Shown: positions 16,479 through 24,913 of the stretch, piece by piece | Layout: the number at the start of each line of letters is the position of its first letter | Numbering within the stretch: position 1 is the stretch's first letter | Source of the DNA: Desulfomicrobium sp. UBA5193 | GTDB taxonomy: Bacteria > Desulfobacterota > Desulfovibrionia > Desulfovibrionales > Desulfomicrobiaceae | Direction of reading: 5' to 3' | Assembly (NCBI GenBank): GCA_002412965.1 | Contig: DHWB01000003.1 | Span: forward strand, 238,504 to 302,503 | Length of the DNA stretch: 64,000 nucleotides | Notes under the pieces: generated by a model | Told to the model about the DNA's origin: nothing | Database searches by the model: none | Seen by the model: only the letters and a program-made list of their open reading frames with translations | Made by a program: the position numbers and the translations under genes

Positions 16479-16817
16479 ATGTACGATATCAGACTGGTAA
16501 AACTGGTGAACGGCGACATGGTGCTCGGCAAATGGGATCAGGACAAGGGCGTCATCAAGGATCCGGCCGTCCTGCAGACCATCCCCACGCAGCAGGGCGG
16601 CATGCAGATGCTGCTTCTGCCCTTCGGTTATCCCTTTGATCAGAACATGGAGGGCGAAATCGAGCTCCGCCATGTCATTTTTCAATACAAGACCGTGCCC
16701 GAGGAACTCAAGACCAAGTATCTTGAGGCCACCACCAACCTGACCCTGTCCGCCCCCGGCGGCCTGCGCAATTTGGGTGGCGGCGTCTCCGATTTCAGCA
16801 AATTTTTGAAAAAATAA
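16479..16817 (+). CDS. Conserved hypothetical protein, possible Sm-like fold
   Basis: 112 residues. The start follows a GAGGTGA ribosome site. The N-terminal half reads YDIRLVKLVNGDMVLGKW then DPAVLQTIP, a strand order (xVKLxNGxxVxGKx...xPxxL) seen in small Sm-like proteins. The Sm reading is my inference from pattern only. The C-terminal half is Gly/Leu rich and ends in FSKFLKK. It is transcribed away from cvpA and ends at a clear terminator. Confidence 0.7.
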   Translation: MYDIRLVKLVNGDMVLGKWDQDKGVIKDPAVLQTIPTQQGGMQMLLLPFGYPFDQNMEGEIELRHVIFQYKTVPEELKTKYLEATTNLTLSAPGGLRNLGGGVSDFSKFLKK

Positions 16818-16845
16818 CACAGCAGGCGCTGCAGGAAACGTGACT

Positions 16846-16939
16846 CGCCACCAAGTGGCGCTGCCACGGCGTGGTTTGACCATTCTTTGGCGCAGCCACG
16901 GGTGGCCCAGCCACAGGGTGGTTGCGGCCACCTTTTTTT
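16846..16939. repeat. Cluster of four short GCCAC...GTGG palindromes
   Basis: Four successive near-palindromes of about 12-15 bases share the arms gccac and gtgg: 16846-16860, 16863-16874, 16895-16906 and 16911-16921. They sit in tandem in only 80 bases, and the last runs into the terminator hairpin. They could be a repeated protein site or degenerated copies of the terminator stem. Confidence 0.5.
16917..16939 (+). terminator. Rho-independent terminator
   Basis: Stem ggtgg/ccacc with a six-base loop and seven T, downstream of the 112-residue protein gene and 30 bases before the start of the radical-SAM gene. Confidence 0.7.
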
Positions 16940-16969
16940 CTGCCTGCAGCCCTGTATCGGCAAGGACTC

Positions 16970-19528
16970 ATGAAGGCTCTGCTCCCTCTCTTTTCCCGGC
17001 CCAGTCATTATCTCGGAACCGAGATCAACAGCGTGCACAAGGACCTGTCCACGGTCCAGGCCCACGTGGCTCTGGCTTTTCCGGACCTGTACGAGGTGGG
17101 CATGTCCTACCTCGGGCAAAAGATCCTCTACGAGATCGTCAACGCGCACGAGCGGTACTACGCGGAGCGGGTCTTCGCGCCGACCGAGGACGTGGCGGCG
17201 GTGTTGCGTGCGCACGGCGCGCCGCTGGCCACCCTGGAGAGCGACACGCCCCTCGGCAATCTGGATGGCGTGCTGTTCAGCATAACCCATGAGCTGTGCT
17301 ACACCAATGTGCTCTACATGCTCGACCTGGCGGGGATTCCGTTGCACGCCGCCGAGCGTCGGGACGGCCATCCCCTGATCATCGCCGGGGGCGGATGCAC
17401 CTTCAACGCCGAGCCGCTGGCCGCGTTTGTCGATGTCATGGTCCTGGGCGACGGGGAGGAGATTCTGCCCGAATTGCTCGGGCTCATGGCGCAGGCCAAG
17501 GATGAAGGCTGGCAACGGACGACGCTGATCGGCAAGCTGTCAGGTTTGGCGGGCGTCTATGTGCCGTCCTTATTCGAGGATGACGGCAGCGGGGCCATGC
17601 GGCCGCGCGAGGGCGCTACGGCGCAGGTCGAAAAGCGCATTGTCCTCGACATGAATCAGGTTCCTTTTCCGACCAGGCAGATCGTGCCCTTCGGCAAGCC
17701 GGTGCACGACCGCTACTCCGTCGAGATCGCTCGCGGTTGCACCCGGGGCTGCCGTTTTTGCCAGGCTGGAATGATCTACCGGCCCGTGCGCGAGCGCGAG
17801 GTGGACGTACTGAGCACGATCATCGACCGGGGGCTGGCCGAGACGGGCAGCGAGGAGCTGTCGTTTCTGTCGTTGAGCACCGGTGACTTCAGCGCCCTGG
17901 AAGCCCTTTTTCTATCCTCGTACAGTCATTGCCGCCAGGAGCAGGTTTCGATCTCCCTGCCATCCTTGCGTGTGGGTTCGGTTTCCGAAGACCTCATGCG
18001 GCTCATGAGTAAAATCCGGCACACGGGCATGACCCTGGCCCCCGAGGCAGGCACCCAGCGCCTGCGCAACGTCATCAACAAGGGCATCACCGAAGCTGAG
18101 TTGCTCGACCACACGACCAAGGCCTTTCGACTGGGCTGGCAGCAGGTCAAACTCTACTTCATGATCGGCTTGCCCACGGAGACTCGCGAAGATCTGCACG
18201 GAATTCTTGACCTCTGCCTGAAGGTGGCATCCAGCGCCGGGCGAGGCGTCCGGCGACTGCAGATCACGGCCGCGGTTTCACCCTTCGTGCCCAAGCCGCA
18301 TACGCCGTTTCAGTGGGAGCGGCAGATTTCCATGGCCGAGATCGAGGAGAAGCTTGCCTATTTGCGGGGCATTTTTCGACCGTATAGCAAGCTCAAGCTC
18401 AAATGGCACCATTCGCACATGACATTTCTGGAAGGCGTCTTTGCCCGGGGCGACCGGCATCTGGCTCCGGCCCTGGAAGCGGCCTATCGCAAGGGCGCCC
18501 TTTTCACCAGCTGGACTGAACATCTGCGTCTTGAGCCGTGGCAGGAAGCCTTCGCCGAGACGGGCATCGACGCCGAGTCCTATCTGCGCGAACGCGATCC
18601 CGATCAGCCGCTGCCCTGGGAGCATCTCGCCTCCGGCGTGACGCGCAAGTTTATGCTGACCGAACGCCGCCGCGCATTGGAAGGGGCCGAAACGCCGGAT
18701 TGCCGTTACGAGGCGTGTCGGTCGTGCGGGGTCTGCACCCTGGACGGTCGGCAGTCTGAACTGGCGCAGCAGGCGGTGGGTCATGACATCGTGCCGGTCA
18801 TCAACCGCGCTACGCGGGATCAGGAAGATCCCGGCCATGCGGAGGAGCCTGCGGCGCAGGCCCCGGCCTCAGCCGTCGACCTTCATCACAAGGAGCAGCG
18901 TTTCCGTCTCTGGTATTCCAAGACTGGGGCGGCCATGTATCTGAGCCAGCTGGAGTTGCAGCGCATTTTCGAGCGCGCCTTTCGCCGGGCGCGTCTTCCT
19001 CTGGCGTTCAGCAGCGGATTTCATCCCGCTCCGCTCCTCTCATTTGCCCGGGCTCTGCCCGTTGGCGTGGGTAGTGTCTGCGAATGGATGGATTTCTTTG
19101 TGCGCGAACACATGGACGCAACAGATCTGCCGGCCATGCTTGATGCCGAGCTGCCGCAGGGCATGCGTGTCGTGCGGGTGGACGAGCTGCCCTGCCAGCG
19201 CAAGGCCCCCATTTCAACTCGCGAGCGCTTTTCCTTGAGTTTTGCAAGTGCTGAGGCTCGTGAGCGCTTCATGGGCAGAATGCCGGCTTTTCTGGAGACG
19301 GCGGAGTGGAAGGTCGCCAAACTGACCAAGAAGGGCGAGCCCGGCGAGGTCGATGTGCGGCCCATGATACAGTCCATCATTGCAAGCGAGGACGGCTGCA
19401 TCATCGACTTTGACTGGCAGACACTCTACGTCAGCCCGATTTTCGTGCTGCAGGCGTTGGACCCCGAGTTCACCCTGCTCCAGGGCCGTTTGATCAAGAT
19501 CGCGCAGTTTTTCGAGGCTGGAGAATAA
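16970..19528 (+). CDS. Radical SAM protein of the TIGR03960 type with C-terminal DUF2344 domain
   Basis: 852 residues. The N-terminal about 230 residues form a B12-binding-like domain (YEVGMSYLGQKILYEIVN). The radical-SAM core has Cys257, Cys261 and Cys264 in GCTRGCRFCQAGM for the 4Fe-4S cluster, then LSLSTGDFSALE and MTLAPEAGTQRLR. From about residue 645 a DUF2344 domain begins (RLWYSKTGAAMYLSQLELQR, FSSGFHPAPLLSFARALPVG). A linker holds a CRSCGVC motif. Many bacteria encode this two-domain pair fused or adjacent near ribosomal protein genes. The reaction is not established; RNA or ribosome modification is plausible. Confidence 0.9.
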   Translation: MKALLPLFSRPSHYLGTEINSVHKDLSTVQAHVALAFPDLYEVGMSYLGQKILYEIVNAHERYYAERVFAPTEDVAAVLRAHGAPLATLESDTPLGNLDGVLFSITHELCYTNVLYMLDLAGIPLHAAERRDGHPLIIAGGGCTFNAEPLAAFVDVMVLGDGEEILPELLGLMAQAKDEGWQRTTLIGKLSGLAGVYVPSLFEDDGSGAMRPREGATAQVEKRIVLDMNQVPFPTRQIVPFGKPVHDRYSVEIARGCTRGCRFCQAGMIYRPVREREVDVLSTIIDRGLAETGSEELSFLSLSTGDFSALEALFLSSYSHCRQEQVSISLPSLRVGSVSEDLMRLMSKIRHTGMTLAPEAGTQRLRNVINKGITEAELLDHTTKAFRLGWQQVKLYFMIGLPTETREDLHGILDLCLKVASSAGRGVRRLQITAAVSPFVPKPHTPFQWERQISMAEIEEKLAYLRGIFRPYSKLKLKWHHSHMTFLEGVFARGDRHLAPALEAAYRKGALFTSWTEHLRLEPWQEAFAETGIDAESYLRERDPDQPLPWEHLASGVTRKFMLTERRRALEGAETPDCRYEACRSCGVCTLDGRQSELAQQAVGHDIVPVINRATRDQEDPGHAEEPAAQAPASAVDLHHKEQRFRLWYSKTGAAMYLSQLELQRIFERAFRRARLPLAFSSGFHPAPLLSFARALPVGVGSVCEWMDFFVREHMDATDLPAMLDAELPQGMRVVRVDELPCQRKAPISTRERFSLSFASAEARERFMGRMPAFLETAEWKVAKLTKKGEPGEVDVRPMIQSIIASEDGCIIDFDWQTLYVSPIFVLQALDPEFTLLQGRLIKIAQFFEAGE

Positions 19529-19559
19529 AAAAGGGCGAAGCCTAGGCTTCGCCCTTTTG
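19527..19559. terminator. Bidirectional terminator between convergent genes
   Basis: A perfect palindromic stem aagggcgaagcc/ggcttcgccctt is flanked by A and T runs. It serves the radical-SAM gene on + and the second mucR gene on -. Confidence 0.85.
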
Positions 19560-19579
19560 TTCAATCGTGGAGGGGCGGG

Positions 19580-19972
19580 TTATTTCTTGACCCGTTTTTC
19601 CCAGAGCTTCATGTCCTGCATCTTCTTGCGGCGGTCGCGAGCGAGGGATTTGGCCACCAGGGACGTTCCCTTTTTGTAGCCCCATTTTTCCCGATACGAT
19701 TCGGGAGTCAAACCGTGAGTGCCCAGGTGACGCTTGGTCAGCACCTTGAAGGACTTTTCGCATTCCATGCAGATGATGCTTTTCTCGCGGATGGCCTTTT
19801 TGGCATCCTCGGCGGATGCCACCTTCACGGGTTCAGGTTGGGTTCCTTCGGCGACATTCTTGATTCCTTCGGTCAGCGAACGAACCATGGATGTCAGCTC
19901 TTCCTCGGTCATGTTGCGCACACTGGCTTGTGCTTTGACGATTTCGAGCGCTTGCTTTACATACTCTTCCAT
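19580..19972 (-). CDS. mucR: MucR/Ros-type zinc-finger transcriptional regulator (second copy)
   Basis: 130 residues, very similar to the MucR protein in the accessory region. The N-terminal helices match (KQALEIVKAQASVRNM) and the zinc ligands are Cys68, Cys71, His82 and His86. The C-terminal GTSLVAKSLARDRRKKMQ is nearly the same. The central linker (residues 44-60) is the main difference. It sits among core genes with a strong terminator, so it is probably the ancestral chromosomal copy. Confidence 0.88.
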   Translation of the reverse strand: MEEYVKQALEIVKAQASVRNMTEEELTSMVRSLTEGIKNVAEGTQPEPVKVASAEDAKKAIREKSIICMECEKSFKVLTKRHLGTHGLTPESYREKWGYKKGTSLVAKSLARDRRKKMQDMKLWEKRVKK

Positions 19973-20135
19973 GTGTAACCTCCAACTATCGCGTATTTGT
20001 ACTTTGTAGTATTAGATTCCTTGAGTAGTTTTGTCAACGTGTGCGAAATATTTCTTTTGATGCATCGGATTTGACAGTCGAGATATAATTTTATTCGAGA
20101 TCAATAATTGATAATCACGCTACAGGGAGAAAAAA

Positions 20136-20618
20136 ATGGCAATTCCGCATAACGCCTTAAATGACATGTCTCAGGTTTTTCATTTTGAATTTTGGCTTCG
20201 GTATTATTTCATCGAGGAAAGGGACGGGGCGCTTTTTATTGAATTGACCGACGAGCAGTTAAAGCAAATGCAATTTCAATTTCCTGATTTTTGGGAACTG
20301 GCCGAGACGGTGAAAGGCCGTCCTCTGTCTCCCGAATTGTCCCAGCAGTCCGTGGTGGAATTCCTCCAGGTCAATTTCGAGAGCAAGAAATATCCAGCCA
20401 ACACCGTGCTCAAGGTTTTGGACAGCAAGGATTTTTCAGTAGAGATGTATCTGTTTGATACCTGGGTCAATTTGCATGAGGAACAGCTCATGCAGAAGAT
20501 TTATGGATTTGATTATTGGATGCATGTCTACGGAGAATGGAAAACGACGGAAAAGGCCCAGCAACTGCTCCAGTCCCTCAAAGTCCAGCTGAAGGGCGAG
20601 AGCGCTTCGGTAAACTGA
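20136..20618 (+). CDS. Conserved hypothetical protein
   Basis: 160 residues, acidic, no signal peptide or membrane span. It is rich in aromatic residues (VFHFEFWLRYYFIEERD, FDYWMHVYGEW). A ribosome site (aggga) precedes the ATG. It forms a single-gene unit with AT-rich upstream DNA and a strong terminator. I recognise no family. Confidence 0.75.
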   Translation: MAIPHNALNDMSQVFHFEFWLRYYFIEERDGALFIELTDEQLKQMQFQFPDFWELAETVKGRPLSPELSQQSVVEFLQVNFESKKYPANTVLKVLDSKDFSVEMYLFDTWVNLHEEQLMQKIYGFDYWMHVYGEWKTTEKAQQLLQSLKVQLKGESASVN

Positions 20619-20644
20619 TCCCTCATTAGTTTCATGGCAAAACA

Positions 20645-20679
20645 AAGCCCCCGAGAGCAGAAGCTTCCGGGGGCTTTTT
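20645..20679. terminator. Rho-independent terminator between convergent genes
   Basis: Stem agcccccg/cgggggct with a run of five T on the + strand and A-rich sequence on the other side. It separates the 160-residue protein gene from the oppositely oriented lipoprotein gene. Confidence 0.8.
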
Positions 20680-20701
20680 GCATGCGCTGCGCGAAGGGGC
20701 C

Positions 20702-21199
20702 TTACTGGAAGAGCGCACCCTGGCTGGCAAAGAAAACCGGGGTTTTTGCGTTCCCCCCCAGCGTGTTTTTTTCGGTCGTGAGTTCCATGCGGTACCCGAA
20801 GGAAATATACAGCGGACCGGATGAGCCCAAGGCTTCCGGGGTGAGATGGAATTCAAAGGGTACGCCCTTTTCATGGTCCAGGTTCGTGGGCAGGTAAAGG
20901 CGCAGGTCCTTGGCCAGGACGCGGCTTTGGTCGTCGCTCAGGTAGATCTGCATCCACAGGTCCTGAATCCAGGTCGCCCACTCCGGAATGGCCCCGGCCA
21001 CGGGTTTGGCCGTGCCGCTCACGATCAGTTTGTTCTCTTCCAGACGGCTGGTGTACGAAAATTCCCAGTAACGCATGGGCAGAATTTCTTTCTGTCCCAG
21101 AGTCCAGGGCATTTTGTCGAGATGGACGACGCTCAGGTGCGCGCAAGCGGCAAACATCAGACTCAGTATCACAAGGCCCAGTGTCAGGCGTGGACGCAT
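20702..21199 (-). CDS. Putative lipoprotein
   Basis: 165 residues. A signal peptide with lipobox (LGLVILSLMFAAC) predicts cleavage before Cys19 and lipid anchoring. The mature part is rich in strands (EILPMRYWEFSYTSRLEENK, GPLYISFGYRMELTTEK). No family is recognised. It is the first of three minus-strand units with YkgJ and the kinase upstream of it. Confidence 0.75.
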   Translation of the reverse strand: MRPRLTLGLVILSLMFAACAHLSVVHLDKMPWTLGQKEILPMRYWEFSYTSRLEENKLIVSGTAKPVAGAIPEWATWIQDLWMQIYLSDDQSRVLAKDLRLYLPTNLDHEKGVPFEFHLTPEALGSSGPLYISFGYRMELTTEKNTLGGNAKTPVFFASQGALFQ

Positions 21200-21215
21200 A
21201 CGTGTCTCCTTGTTT

Positions 21216-21812
21216 TTAAATTTGAGGTCCGCCCTGAACTATCATCTCGGCCAGGGTCAGATCAACCCGGGGCAGGGTGCGGATTTGTCTGGGACCGACG
21301 AATTGCATCTCCAGTTCCATGAGCCGGGTGTAGAGGGTGGTGCGGTCCAGGATCGGGAAGGCGTCCGCACTTGCGCAGAGCTCCTGGCTGCGGAAGCAGC
21401 CCGGAAAATCGACCAGGCGGCCATTGGGGTAGCGCAGCCGGTTGGGCACGCCGTGCAGCCTGCAGATCATCAGGCGGTGGGCGTAGACGCCGCAGCGCCC
21501 GTCGTCGTTGAGGGGGCACATGATTCCCGGACGGTCGCCTTTGGCCAGCGCGTCCTGGGCGGCACGAACATAGTCCCGTGCCCGGGACTCATAGACGGCC
21601 CGGCGTTCCGGGGGCAGCTCCGCCAGCCCGTGCAGCAGGAAGGCCCATTCGATGCGCGTGTGGTGCTGGAAGAAACTGGTGCAGCAGTTTTGAGGGCAGT
21701 TGTCGCAGGTCAGGCCCAATGTCTGGGCGTAAGCCGAATATTGGGTCTGCATGTCGGCATAGAGGCTGGCCAGTTTGCGGAAGGCTTGAGCGGGGAGCAG
21801 TTTTTTGATCAC
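21216..21812 (-). CDS. YkgJ-type cysteine cluster protein
   Basis: 198 residues. An early cysteine group C-x2-C-x3-C-C (LTCDNCPQNCCTSF) is followed by IMCPLNDDGRCGVYAHRLMICRLHG and FPGCF, matching the YkgJ/FliB (UPF0153) zinc- or iron-chelating family. Eight or more conserved Cys suggest a metal site. The gene begins 4 bases inside the end of the kinase-like gene, so the two are coupled. The biochemical role is unknown. Confidence 0.82.
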   Translation of the reverse strand: MIKKLLPAQAFRKLASLYADMQTQYSAYAQTLGLTCDNCPQNCCTSFFQHHTRIEWAFLLHGLAELPPERRAVYESRARDYVRAAQDALAKGDRPGIMCPLNDDGRCGVYAHRLMICRLHGVPNRLRYPNGRLVDFPGCFRSQELCASADAFPILDRTTLYTRLMELEMQFVGPRQIRTLPRVDLTLAEMIVQGGPQI

Positions 21813-22330
21813 GACGGGTCCTGTTGAGTTCGGAATAAGCCCCGGATGATGGAGGAACAGGACTGATCGGGACCTTCACCGTCGGTGTTCACCGTCAACT
21901 GGGCGAAGCGTGCATACAGCGGCGCGCGCTCGTCGTAAAGGTCCTTCAGGGTCTGGCCGGGACCGATGGCCAGACCACGGGAGAGGGGATTGGTCAGCCT
22001 GCCTGCTATGCTGGCAAAAGAGGACTCGATGTACACGATGCGTCCCTGGCTCTGCAGGTGCACCATGGCGGGCTCCGAATAGACCACGCTTCCACCGGTG
22101 GCGATGACGCATTGCCGAAGATGCAGGCGCAGGATCTGCTCCGCCTCGGCGCGCACGAAGGGTTCAAGGCCGAGGTGGTCCCTGATCTTTTGCAACGGAG
22201 CGCCCCACCAGGCCTCCATGAGCAGGTCCGTGTCCACGAAGGCCCAGTTTAGCCGCTTGGCCAGGCGTCTGCCCAAGGTGGATTTGCCGGCTGCGGCCAT
22301 GCCGATGAGGATGATGTTTTCGTCAGTCAT
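21809..22330 (-). CDS. Shikimate-kinase-like small-molecule kinase
   Basis: 173 residues from ATG; a TTG five codons upstream is possible. P-loop GMAAAGKS is at residues 10-17 and FVDTDLLME matches the shikimate kinase D-x-D region. The third shikimate kinase motif reads GGSVV instead of GGGxV, and the lid/DxR segment is altered (NPLSRGLAIGP, then LYDERAPLYARFA). It may be AroK. I also recall that some Desulfovibrio proteins of this type act as homoserine kinases, so the substrate should be left open. Coupled to the YkgJ gene. Confidence 0.8.
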   Translation of the reverse strand: MTDENIILIGMAAAGKSTLGRRLAKRLNWAFVDTDLLMEAWWGAPLQKIRDHLGLEPFVRAEAEQILRLHLRQCVIATGGSVVYSEPAMVHLQSQGRIVYIESSFASIAGRLTNPLSRGLAIGPGQTLKDLYDERAPLYARFAQLTVNTDGEGPDQSCSSIIRGLFRTQQDPS

Positions 22331-22400
22331 GGTTTGGTCTGCCAAAAATGAAGCCCAAGCATGACGCCCGGGCTTGATGCACTGCTGGGACGCCTGCGGG

Positions 22401-23123
22401 TCATCCGCCGAGATACGCTTTTTTCACATCTGGGTTGTTCATGAGCTCGCTCGCGTTCCCCTCGGCGACGATGGCTCCGGTGTCGAGCACATAGCCTCTG
22501 TGCGCGAACTGCAAGGCGATGCGCGCGTTCTGTTCGATCAATAGGAGCGTCATGCCCTGGGCGTTGAGCTCCTTCAGGGCGCGGAACATGTCGTACATCA
22601 GAAGCGGGGCCAGCCCCATGGAGGGCTCGTCGAGCATGATGAAGTTGGCCCCGGTCATGAGCGCCCGGCCCACGGCCAGCATCTGCTGTTCGCCGCCGGA
22701 CAGGGATTCGCTGCGCTGTTTGCGTCGTTCCACGAGACGGGGGAAAAGATCGTAGACCCGGTCATAGTCCTTTTTGAGATTGTCCAGGTCCTTGCGGGCA
22801 TAGGTCGCAAGCTTCAGGTTTTCCTCAACGGTCAGGTTGCCGAAAATGTGCCGTCCCTCGGGAGCCAGGGCCATGCGCAGCTTGGTCACCACCTCGTGCG
22901 GCGGGACGGCGAGCATGCTCTGTCCGTTGTAGGTGATGTCTCCCTCGATGATCTTCGGACCTTCGGGCGGGCCCAGGCGGGCGATGGACAACAGGGTGGT
23001 GGTCTTGCCCGCGCCGTTGGCGCCGATGAGGGTCACGATCTCGCCCGCGTTCACGTTGAAGGAGATGCCGTGCAGGGCCTCGGTATTGCCGTATTTTACT
23101 TTCAGATTGGTGATGGACAGCAT
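22401..23123 (-). CDS. livF: Branched-chain amino acid ABC transporter ATP-binding protein LivF (second operon)
   Basis: 240 residues. Walker A GANGAGKT at 34-41, signature SLSGGEQQMLAVGRAL, and Walker B in IMLDEPSMGLAP. The insertion RLGPPEGPKIIEGD after Walker A is longer than in the first LivF of the window. It is the last gene of the second liv operon, 1 base after livG. Confidence 0.94.
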   Translation of the reverse strand: MLSITNLKVKYGNTEALHGISFNVNAGEIVTLIGANGAGKTTTLLSIARLGPPEGPKIIEGDITYNGQSMLAVPPHEVVTKLRMALAPEGRHIFGNLTVEENLKLATYARKDLDNLKKDYDRVYDLFPRLVERRKQRSESLSGGEQQMLAVGRALMTGANFIMLDEPSMGLAPLLMYDMFRALKELNAQGMTLLLIEQNARIALQFAHRGYVLDTGAIVAEGNASELMNNPDVKKAYLGG

Positions 23124-23124
23124 C

Positions 23125-23892
23125 TTAGATGTTCTCGTCTCCCAGGTAGGCCCTGATGACCACGGGGTTGTTGCGGATGTCTTCGGGCGTTCCTTCGGCG
23201 ATGGTCGCGCCGAAATCGATGACTTTGATCCACTGGCACAGGCTCATGACCACCGTCATCTGGTGTTCGATCATCCAGATGGCCAGGTCGAATTCCTTGT
23301 GGATCCATGCGATGAGCTTGATCAGCTCCACCACGTCGCTGGAGGGCAGCCCGGCCGCCGGTTCGTCCAGGAGCAGCAGCTTGGGCTTGATGGACAGGGC
23401 CCGGGCGATCTCCACCTTGCGCTGGGTGCCGTAGGCAAGGTTGGGCGGGAATTCGTTCGCCAGTTCGCGCATGCCCAGAAATTCCAGGAGTTCCATGGCC
23501 GTGCGGTCGATGGCGGCTTCGCGGTCGATGTAGCGCCGGGTGCGCATGAGCGAGTCCATCAGGGAATAGCCCAGCCTGTAGTGCTGCGAAACCTTGATGT
23601 TGTCGAGCACGGTCATGTCGTTCCACAGCCGGATGTTCTGGAAGGTCCGTGCCACGCCGAGCGCAGTGACTTGGTGCGGCTTCATGCCGCGCGTGTCCAC
23701 ACCGCTGATTTTGATCGTGCCGGCGGTGGGCTGGTAGAAGCCGCTGACGAGGTTGAAGACCGTGGTCTTGCCGGCCCCGTTGGGACCGATGAGGGCGCAG
23801 AGTTCCCGGCCTTCCAGGTGCATGGAAAGATCATTGACGGCCAGCAGGCCGCCAAAGCGTTGGGTGAGATCGGTGATTTCGAGCAGGGCCAT
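23125..23892 (-). CDS. livG: Branched-chain amino acid ABC transporter ATP-binding protein LivG (second operon)
   Basis: 255 residues. Walker A GPNGAGKT at 36-43, LivG-type signature YGTQRKVEIARALS, and Walker B in LLLDEPAAGLP. The tail RAYLGDENI is of LivG type. It lies 1 base downstream of livM. It is clearly diverged from the LivG near the left end, so the two operons are not a recent duplication. Confidence 0.94.
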   Translation of the reverse strand: MALLEITDLTQRFGGLLAVNDLSMHLEGRELCALIGPNGAGKTTVFNLVSGFYQPTAGTIKISGVDTRGMKPHQVTALGVARTFQNIRLWNDMTVLDNIKVSQHYRLGYSLMDSLMRTRRYIDREAAIDRTAMELLEFLGMRELANEFPPNLAYGTQRKVEIARALSIKPKLLLLDEPAAGLPSSDVVELIKLIAWIHKEFDLAIWMIEHQMTVVMSLCQWIKVIDFGATIAEGTPEDIRNNPVVIRAYLGDENI

Positions 23893-23893
23893 G

Positions 23894-24910
23894 TTATTTG
23901 AACCTGTAGAAGCGCTTGAGTTTGGGGAAGATGTCCGAAAGCTCGCGGTTGCCCATAAGTCCTTCGGGCCTGAATTGCATGAGCACGATCAAAAGCATGG
24001 GGATGGCCACCCACTTGAGCTGTTCGAGGGGTTTCAGGAATTCCAGCAGCAGGGTGAATATGCCTGCCGCGAGGATGGATCCGGTCAGGGAGCCCATACC
24101 GCCCAGGTAGACCATGACCAGACACTCGGTGGAGCGCAGGATGGTGAAGGAGGCCGGGTTCACGAAGCCAATGAGATAGGCGTAGAGTCCGCCGGCCAGG
24201 CCGGCCAGGCCGGAGGAGAGCATGAAGGCCACGAGCTTCATCTTGTTGGTGTTGACGCTCATGATCTCGGCGGCCACTTCGTCCTGATGGATGGCCATGA
24301 CGCCCTTGCCGTAGGTGGAGTAGACGAAACGGCGCAGAATCCAGACGGTGAAGACCACGCCGATGAAGATCCAGATCAGCATCCAGGGGATGCCGGCCAT
24401 CTCCTCCATGCCCATGACCACCTTTTTCATACCCATGAACCCTCTGGGGCCGCCCACGACATCGATGTTCTCCAAGGCGCTCTTGACGATGTAGCCGGCG
24501 GCCAGGGTGATGACGGCCAGATAGTCACCGCGGGTCTTGAAGGAGGGGATGGCGACCAAGAGGCCGACCAGAGCCGCGGCCGCGAACCCTGCGGCCAGGA
24601 TCAGGGGAAAGGCCAGATAGGCCAGGTCCATGGCCAACAGGGGCTGGCCGAAAAAGGGGTCCGGGACGAAGAGGTATACCCCGACGACGGACGAGGTGTA
24701 TGCCCCCACGGCCATGAAACCGGCGTGGCCGCAGCTGAACTCGCCCATGTAGCCGTTGACCAGGTTGAGGCTGGCAGCCAGGATCATGTAAATGCCCATG
24801 GTGCTCAGGATGGTTTGTTCGTACTGGCCCAGGATTCCGGTCTGGGTCAGGGCCATGAGGCCAAGGAGCAGGGCGCAGAGCGCCGCGGGTGTAGTGAGGC
24901 GTGGACTCAT
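23894..24910 (-). CDS. livM: Branched-chain amino acid ABC transporter permease LivM (second operon)
   Basis: 338 residues with about ten membrane spans. Family marks: AASLNLVNGYMGEFSCGHAG near the N-terminus and YLGGMGSLTGSILAAG in the coupling loop. A periplasmic loop contains MGMKKVVMGMEEMAG. It starts 3 bases after livH. Confidence 0.94.
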   Translation of the reverse strand: MSPRLTTPAALCALLLGLMALTQTGILGQYEQTILSTMGIYMILAASLNLVNGYMGEFSCGHAGFMAVGAYTSSVVGVYLFVPDPFFGQPLLAMDLAYLAFPLILAAGFAAAALVGLLVAIPSFKTRGDYLAVITLAAGYIVKSALENIDVVGGPRGFMGMKKVVMGMEEMAGIPWMLIWIFIGVVFTVWILRRFVYSTYGKGVMAIHQDEVAAEIMSVNTNKMKLVAFMLSSGLAGLAGGLYAYLIGFVNPASFTILRSTECLVMVYLGGMGSLTGSILAAGIFTLLLEFLKPLEQLKWVAIPMLLIVLMQFRPEGLMGNRELSDIFPKLKRFYRFK

Positions 24911-24913
24911 GAT

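Noticed and set aside
20071..20089. TTGACA and TATAAT near each other upstream of the 160-residue protein gene
   Set aside because: The spacing is 7 bases instead of 16-18, so they cannot form one sigma-70 promoter.
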